DNA from: Macrocystis pyrifera
Taxonomy: Eukaryota; Sar; Phaeophyceae; Laminariales; Laminariaceae
Length of the DNA: 64,000 bases
NCBI GenBank assembly: GCA_031763025.1
Contig: JASSKH010000028.1
Coordinates: 9,749,359 to 9,813,358, forward strand
Reading direction: 5' to 3'
This document shows, piece after piece, positions 57,561 to 64,000 of the stretch (position 1 is the stretch's first letter; every line of letters starts with the position of its first letter). The notes beneath the pieces were generated by a model, which worked only from the letters and a program-made list of their open reading frames with translations, was not told the origin of the DNA and made no database searches. A program made the position numbers and the translations under genes.

Positions 57561-58311
57561 AAAAAAAACGCATCCTGAAACGCCTTTGCTTTTCGTTTTG
57601 TCGTGGGTTACACTTACTGCAGTTAGTTGTGTCATGTTCGACCCTATTATGTATCAGGTATATACTTCGTGTAGCGTATTGCGCAATAGTATTGGTTGAG
57701 ACTTGCGGGCTAGCTTGCGACTGCGGACCAAATCGACCAGCTCGCATTTTCTTCGTTGTCGACAGAGCGTCGATGCCCTGCTCGAGGTTCTGATCATGCT
57801 TGAAAAAGGCGGTGTTTTTGCAACCGGCGCATGTATTTTTATGAATCCACTTGATCGTGGGAGCGTGAGCCCCCTTGCAGTGTCCGCGAGAGACCTACCT
57901 CATGGACGTTGTTGCAGCAGATAGATTGACCACTGCCGCCGCCCCGTCAAGCCGAGACGGTTGTTTGAGAGAGCCGGAGGGACGTGTCGGACTTCTTTTC
58001 CCGTATAGGACAGAAACGGATGTTTTTTTTTTTTGCTCGAAAAGGCTGTCTGAGGTGTTGTCAGTGATCTTTTGATCACTTTGTGTTATTTGTCTTCGAT
58101 TCTGTGAAGAATATAACTTGAGTTAATTGAGCACACGATGCACCTCTTCAAGGCCGTGGCCAGCGCCGACGGAAGAAACATGAGGTGTTCTACGATAGAG
58201 GTTCACCCTAACTTTTCCGAGGCTCCTCGCTTAAGGAGCTCCATACCTCACCCGAAAACTGACGTCAGCAAAAATCAAATTGCATCCCGATGAAGAAATC
58301 CCATGGCCCTA
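57561..58311. other. Non-coding, one weak exon-like frame
   Basis: A minus-strand frame near 57725-57895 reads with closely spaced Cys/His and Lys (HCKGAH, then NTCAGCKNTAFFKHDQ) and could be an exon of an unknown zinc-binding protein. No splice partners were found and it is not called. Confidence 0.25.
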
Positions 58312-58416
58312 TTACGGGGGTCCATAGTTAACAGGACCAAATATTGTTGGTAAAAATACCTAAATATATAGGTTTTTATGTATGCCACAGGTCCTGTTAA
58401 CTATAGACCCCCGTGA
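58312..58416 (+). mobile_element. 105-bp MITE, copy 2
   Basis: Ends TTACGGGGGTCCATAGTTAA and the near-complement GTTAACTATAGACCCCCGTG; core AAATATATAGGTTTTTATG. Same orientation as copy 1. Confidence 0.88.
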
Positions 58417-59035
58417 TAGTATACGAAAATATCATTTTTCGAAAAACTAGATTGGCATTCCAACGATTTTGGTTCAGGAACCCCATCATTCTGAAAAAAA
58501 AAAATAGCGGAAATATGCCCTCTCTATCGTAGAACGCGTCACATGCAGAAAGCGTGTACACCGGTACGTATTTAAAAAAATCAGGCTTTCCTGGTATTAA
58601 TATTAGCACTACTGTAGGCTCCCAGATACCTGGTATATACGATGCCTATTTTTTTTTGTGTGTATCTGAGATTTCTTCGGGACGGAACGGTACCCAGCGA
58701 CCACGGAGTGCGCTTGTCGGGATTGCGAAGGACTCAGCCTCCGTGGTACTCTCGTGCGGGGCCCAACCCCATCCGGGATTTCACCTTGGGGGACTGCACA
58801 AGGGCTGACCACCACGGTAACTTACTGTACGTGTGGGATTGGGACTGCGCGGGACTCGCGACACTGCGGTTTTACACGGGTGGGATCGGGCCGCGCCGAA
58901 ACGAAATGTTTCGAGGCCATGTGAGGAGACCCTTTCACGTGCGGAGGGAGCTCCATGCCACCACGTGGCGCTTGTTTTTCTTGTTCTTCCTGCACTGTTT
59001 AGGGCTGGGCACTGGCACGGTATGTACTGATCGTA

Positions 59036-59140
59036 TTACGGGGGACCATAGTAAATAGGACCTACGGTACACACAAACTATATATATATTCCCTATTTTT
59101 AAGAACAATATTCGGTCCTATTTACTGTGGCCCCCCGTAA
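59036..59140 (-). mobile_element. 105-bp MITE, copy 3
   Basis: Ends TTACGGGGGACCATAGTAAA and TTTACTGTGGCCCCCCGTAA; the core is in the opposite orientation to copies 1, 2 and 4. Confidence 0.88.
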
Positions 59141-59405
59141 TAGTATTCTACTGACTGACCTGGCCAGTATGTTCGCCAGTAATTTTTATCGTACGTACGC
59201 CCTAGAAACATGCCATACTATAGTACGAAAATCCACCGCTTGCGCTTCGGGACGAGGGAGTAGAGAGGAGGGACAGTATACTGCTGCAATCCTGTACGTA
59301 TGCTGATTGATCTTGACGGCAGTACAGTCGCTACAGATCGAGTCAGCCAGTCCCCAGCCCTAGCATTGTTGGTGTATAATAACAGGTCGTACGCAAAAAG
59401 TACTA

Positions 59406-59518
59406 TTATGGGGGTATGGGGGTCCATAGTTAACGGGACCAAATTTTGTTAGTAAAAATAGGTAAATATATAGGTTTTTATGTACACCGTAGGTCCTATT
59501 AACTATGTATCCCCGTAA
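59406..59518 (+). mobile_element. MITE, copy 4 (113 bp)
   Basis: As copies 1 and 2 but with a short repeat at the left end (GGGGGTATGGGGGTCC) that adds 8 bases. Confidence 0.88.
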
Positions 59519-60232
59519 TAGATCTGGTATATATACCGCTTTGGGCGGGAATGCAAGGACCGTTTCATTTTTCATATTCCGTCGTTACGTTTCCGTCAAG
59601 AACGGCAAGCTCCATTGAAATTTCTCAACAGGGACCAAGATGAGAGAACAAACAATCGTACGAAAAAAAAATACGATACATACTACTTGAGGTATATGCA
59701 TGATGCGTACTAAAGTCAAAATACAATTAATACCGAACAGGGCGTGTCGATCTGCAAAAAAAAAAAAGCATCCTCTCCGTTTTCCGCGTGTATTCGTGTG
59801 GCCTCTTCAGGTACTTCGGGGGCCGGCATATATTCTACCTGCCCGCTGCCTGCTGCCTGTGGAGTGCCTGTCTTCAGTTGCTTGGCCCGAAAGGTGCGAG
59901 GAGACTGGATTGAGACTGTTTTACGGCGTGGGATCGGCCCTCACTCGTTGTACCGAAGCAAAAATCGGACCTCATTTTGTTTTCGAGAGCTAGACAGGAG
60001 GGTATACTAAAACCAAGTTCAAAAAGTTAAAAAAAAAAGAAGGTGTGTATGATTTTCTCGGTTCATGTATACAGACAACGCTCCGATTTTTCTTCTTTTT
60101 GCCTTTCTAGGGGTATGGCTCCATTTTCTCTTGTTTTCTTGCTCCCCTGGTTGAACGTATACTACGATACCGAGGACAGGAATGCGCGTAAACAGGTTAA
60201 TTATTATAGGAGTTATGGTGATGTTTTATATA

Positions 60233-60337
60233 TTACGGGGGTCCATAGTTAACAGGACCTATGGTATACATAAAAACCTATATATCTGCCTATTTTTACT
60301 AACAATTTTTGGTCCCGTTAACGATGGACCCCCGTAA
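60233..60337 (-). mobile_element. 105-bp MITE, copy 5
   Basis: Ends TTACGGGGGTCCATAGTTAA and GTTAACGATGGACCCCCGTA. The core is opposite to copies 1, 2 and 4. Confidence 0.88.
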
Positions 60338-60897
60338 TAGTAAGGTGTGGGAACAGCAGTAGATCAGCTTTCGCCCGCATTCACCGAAATCACTGTTCCG
60401 CCGAAAAAAAAAACGCTGCCGGGGTCTCTGTTCCCGAGCAGTGTCGACTCGAGCGTAAGGAGGAAAGGAAGGCACTTTACCCCGAAAGAAAAAAACAATC
60501 GCGCTTGAATATGGCGTGAGAGCCTCGTAAACGGCAGATGTAGTAACAGAGAGGGCACCTTATCCTCCAGAAGAGCTTACAACTTATTCGAGAACATAGT
60601 TTGCACACATTTTGTACGAGACGTAGGGAATATTGCTAACCAGTGGTAGATTGGGTCTGATGGTGATCTGGTATCCCCTCTCTCCCCTGTTGCGGCATTA
60701 TGATTTGTAGCAAGCGTCCCCTCATCATACCTGGCAGGCGTTATCGCCTGCCTGCCTTACTGATGAATGCCTCGCCTCGTCGTTCAGAAGACATCTGGCG
60801 AGGCAAGCAGCAACTAATACAAGAGCCTATAACTTCTAACATCATCAAGCAACTTCTTGTGTGAGTGACCAGAGCGGAGCCAAAGGCACACCTGCTA

Positions 60898-61002
60898 TCA
60901 CGGAGGACCATAGTAAATAGCACCTACGGTATACACAAAAACCTATCTATTTCCCTATTTTTACTGACAAAATTTCGTCCCATTTACTATGGTCCCCCGT
61001 AA
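60898..61002 (-). mobile_element. 105-bp MITE, copy 6
   Basis: Ends TCACGGAGGACCATAGTAAA and TTTACTATGGTCCCCCGTAA. Closest to copies 1 and 3, which share the ATAGTAAAT form of the end. Confidence 0.88.
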
Positions 61003-62017
61003 TAATAATCGGTCCCTAGCTTCATACTTCCCTATACGCTTAACGCTGGCGTCGTCGGCAGGACACTTTTGGGACGAGGTCTGTTTTTTTTTTTTCGACG
61101 ACAATTTTGGCTTTTCGCTCTTGAAGCCTGCTTTTTTGGCCTCTACTTGCTGTTTATTCGATGTCCTCTCTTTTTGGTGATTGCGCTCGAGAGTATGATA
61201 TCCGCCGCTTCCCCAGCGCGTCGCGCGGTGAGACTGGTACAGCAGCCGCTATAGGCTCATGCGATGTTGGCCCGTGCGACCTAGGGGATTTTTTGTACTC
61301 TCCCGGCCCGCCTGTTTATCCACTTGTTGGTAGCACGAGCATCTGTGTCACTGCTGCTATTTTTGGTAGTGTCACAGCCCCTCTGCCACTGCTTGCAACA
61401 GATAGACCCTCGTTCCTTTCACCCACGCTTGCCGCTGGTTCGAGCTGCAAGCCCGGACACAGTGAAACGCGCGCTGGCTCCAGAACAGCGCTCCGGGCAG
61501 CCAGTTCCGTTCTGGGCGCAGCAGGATAGTCGTCCGAGCCTTTCTCGGGTGTATGTTGCCCGTCACGCTAAAAGTCCGACTATTTTATTTCGTGATCGGC
61601 TCGGCCGCCCATGTCCATTCTTAGGGTTTGACTATTTTTCGTCTCTTCACATAATTGACCCTCAACCGTTTTTTCGAATAAGTGGTAAGCTCCCCTCGCG
61701 TTGCTACCTTCTTCGGCGCTATGGTTGATGATTGCTGTGTACGATACGAACATAGCTATTACCCCTAACCCCCACCGAGCCAACCAAAGCTGTACCAGGT
61801 ATGGATTTAATCATCCTCGTGTCGTACGTACGCAGTGTGCGCCTACCATAGTATCGAATTAAGTGGTGAAGTATCTGTTAATACTGGGGTTGCTGGCTTG
61901 TGCGTGTTTTGTACTTGTCGTATCCAGTACGTTGGCATGGCATTGCGTTTCCTACTCTCCTGAGCTGAGTCTTCATGCTTCATTGCGACTGAAAATATTT
62001 AATGTCTGTATCGTAGT
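61003..62017. other. Non-coding stretch
   Basis: Two overlapping frames at 61161-61728 (122 and about 134 codons) lack domains, and only the first has an ATG. A block TGACCCTCAACCGTTTTTTC and AGTGGTAAGCTCCCCTCG (61650-61700) recurs at 62999-63045. Confidence 0.35.
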
Positions 62018-62115
62018 TTTGTGACTGCAGAGCTTCTATCTTTTTGGGATGAAGACCCAGCACAGACACTGGGCGTGCTGAATGTCGACGGTAGAGATAC
62101 GGTTAAATATGAACA
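62018..62115 (+). repeat. Dispersed repeat R3, copy 2
   Basis: GTGACTGCAGAGCTTCTATC, CAGCACAGACACTGGGCGTG and GAACAACACACACA match 17985-18095. Confidence 0.65.
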
Positions 62116-62998
62116 ACACACACAGCTTGATTGAGTGGGTGTTCTCCTTGGTGTATTTTCCTGGTCACCCTGGGCTATGTCTCGCCGGGGAGGGTGCTAT
62201 CTATGCCGCGGGAAGGACCCTGTGGTTGGTGCTTTTATGGCAGGCGATCCCGGAAATAAATCCTCAGTTAGTTGACTTCACGTTGACGGCTGATTTGTCT
62301 CTGTGAGGGGTTCAGAGTTCACTACTTATTCGACCCTGTGTGTGGTTAAAGGTCACTGTGTACGATGCGACCATAATAACTAACCCTGACCCCACACCCG
62401 AGTAACCAATGTATGTAGTTTTGTTAGTCGTCTTTGCCTCCCTTTACAGTGCGCGCAACCACATACCACCCAGCGTAAAGAAGTGTAAAATAAACAGGTC
62501 ATGAAACTCTACTTTTACTATTTCATTTTTATTTTTCTCCGCCCCATTTAATATGTTTTATGTTCACCCTTCTTGCTCCTGCTTCCTCCTTGCAGTCGTA
62601 TAACTCAGATCCGGGGTCACTAATTCCCCCCCCCCCCCCCGCTACTGTACGTGCCTTGCGTTTCTTATCGCGAGAAGAGTTCTGCACTTTCTTCCCTCGC
62701 CGACTCGCGTCAAGTTGTGCCTGGATGAGGTTATGTTTCTTTCACAATAGCTATGTACATCAAAAGGTACACGAAAAGCAAAAGAAGTCGACACCCTCAC
62801 ATTTTTTTTCAAGCCCCCAGACAGGGGGGGGGGGGATTAACTAAAACCAGGAAAAAACAAGCTGAAAATAAAACAGGTTCTTGTTTTATTTCTGACAAAA
62901 ATCCCTACCCGCAAGCTTGTTTTTGAGTTCCGACATGGTGGCGAGTGTGGCTCCGATTTTCTCTTTTTTTCGTTTACTCGGGGTACAGTAGTGTACAC
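62116..62998. other. Non-coding stretch
   Basis: No supported gene. It contains a C run (about 62626-62640) and a G run (about 62825-62835). Confidence 0.4.
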
Positions 62999-63235
62999 AG
63001 TGACCCTCAACCTTTTTCTCGAAAAAGTGGTAAGCTCCCCTCGACGAACTAGCCGACATCGATCTCTTGCTTTTTGTGTCAGACCTCCAGTAGGCCACAC
63101 ATGCCTTGCTGTGTGTGTTCCTTCACATTTCACCGTTCTTTCTACCCATCGACATCCAGCACACCCAGCGTCCGTGTGCCAATTCTTCAATCCTAGAGAG
63201 ATACGAGCCCTGTGGCCACAAAACTAAGGCACAAG
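62999..63235 (-). repeat. Dispersed repeat R3, copy 3 (inverted)
   Basis: On the minus strand it reads GTGGCCACAGGGCTCGTATC, ACACGGACGCTGGGTGTGCT and GTGAAGGAACACACACAG, matching copies 1 and 2. It extends on its other side into the AGTGGTAAGCTCCCCTCG block shared with 61650-61700. Confidence 0.65.
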
Positions 63236-64000
63236 AGATACTACTGTACGTTGTTATGCACTAAGCAAGAGTAGACAATGCAATGCCATGTCATCATGCT
63301 GGATACGACAGGCATCACACACACATTCTAGCATGCATGCGTTGAAAGAGCCGAAACCTAAATATGATTATAATTCCAAGCGTTTTGACCCCACAACGGG
63401 AGTTCGGTCCCAAACGGGTTAGCTCGTTCAGGTTTGGTTTGTATGTGTCGTATTCATGCAGCAGAACCCGAGTATCGTGGTGAGGGGATGGAATGCAGGA
63501 ACTATTTGAACTGGCTAGGAAGGCAGCTTCTTTTGTTTAGGACACTTCTTGTGTCGTGGTTGTACTATTAATAGTCCTCTTCATGATGAGGGATTGAAGG
63601 GAGCTGTTGAGAATGATTCGGTCGGGGCTTGATTCGAGGCATCAAGCCCTCTCTGCTCTCCTTCCATTCATCCGCTGGACGAGTGAAGACACTTGTCCGA
63701 GGAACTTTCCTCGGGCGCTTATGTACTCTTCTCCTGTCGGCTACCCCGACCATCGTACTGCAAGGAAAACTTCAGAGTCCCGGGAATACTCTACGGGTGT
63801 TTCAGGACTTTGATGCTACGGGCTATTTCATAACTACTTTTATAGCCCAATACTATAGCATACCTGTATCACATTAGCCCACCCTGAATAGTCGTATATG
63901 TAGACCACACGATGGTTAAAGGATGATACTGGAATTATCCGAAAATACCGGAAAAGGAGGTCCAAGATGTGGCTATTCAAAACAAAAAATGAGGCTATAG
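63236..64000. other. Non-coding stretch
   Basis: Nothing supported. Open frames at 63568-63877 are short and overlap on both strands without domain signal. Confidence 0.4.

Noticed and set aside
61161-61728. Two overlapping plus-strand frames, one with a signal-peptide-like start
   Set aside because: The hydrophobic start lacks an ATG, and neither frame shows a domain or exon partners.

Overview
The window looks like nuclear DNA of a multicellular stramenopile, most probably a brown alga. Support: intron-rich genes with short exons (44 bp to about 1 kb) split by introns of 0.3-1.9 kb, mostly GT-AG with two GC-AG cases; long non-coding stretches full of poly-G/poly-C runs; and Copia, Gypsy, LINE, SINE-like and MITE remnants. 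I could not run searches, so the taxon is inference.

Four host genes can be assembled by exact exon phase. (1) 436-3230 (+): last three exons of an importin-13/transportin-3-like nuclear transport receptor. (2) 26425-35954 (+): a protein kinase in seven exons with a Ser/Asp/Glu-rich N-terminal region and a recognisable kinase fold (Gly-rich loop, VVLK, alpha-C Glu, HGD catalytic loop, DFG, APE). (3) 38603-45821 (-): a saccharopine-dehydrogenase-like (LOR/SDH) NAD(P)-binding oxidoreductase in nine exons, both gene ends missing. (4) 52894-56616 (+): TANGO2 with its NRDE motif, a hydrophobic insertion not found in the animal protein, and a GC-AG intron. A weaker, unidentified coiled-coil gene family lies at 21.0-25.9 kb.

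Layout: 0-3.2 kb importin; 3.2-21 kb gene-poor DNA with a minisatellite (4.0-4.5), tRNA-derived repeats (9.1-11.6), a Gypsy fossil (12.6-13.9), a hAT-like non-autonomous element made of GGGTC repeats (15.36-16.48) and a LINE 3' end (16.7-17.5); 21-26 kb three copies of a coiled-coil sequence plus a G-rich tandem array; 26.4-36 kb kinase gene; 36-46 kb LOR/SDH gene; 46.3-51.3 kb broken Copia element, followed by tRNA-half palindromes and a foldback element; 52.9-56.6 kb TANGO2; 57-64 kb repeats including five copies of a 105-bp MITE.

The most unusual structures are a palindrome of palindromes built from a kinase exon fragment (30363-30842), palindromes made of a tRNA 5' half, and a dispersed repeat whose C-rich end lies directly upstream of splice acceptors in two genes. 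The genes appear functionally unrelated, as expected for a eukaryotic locus.
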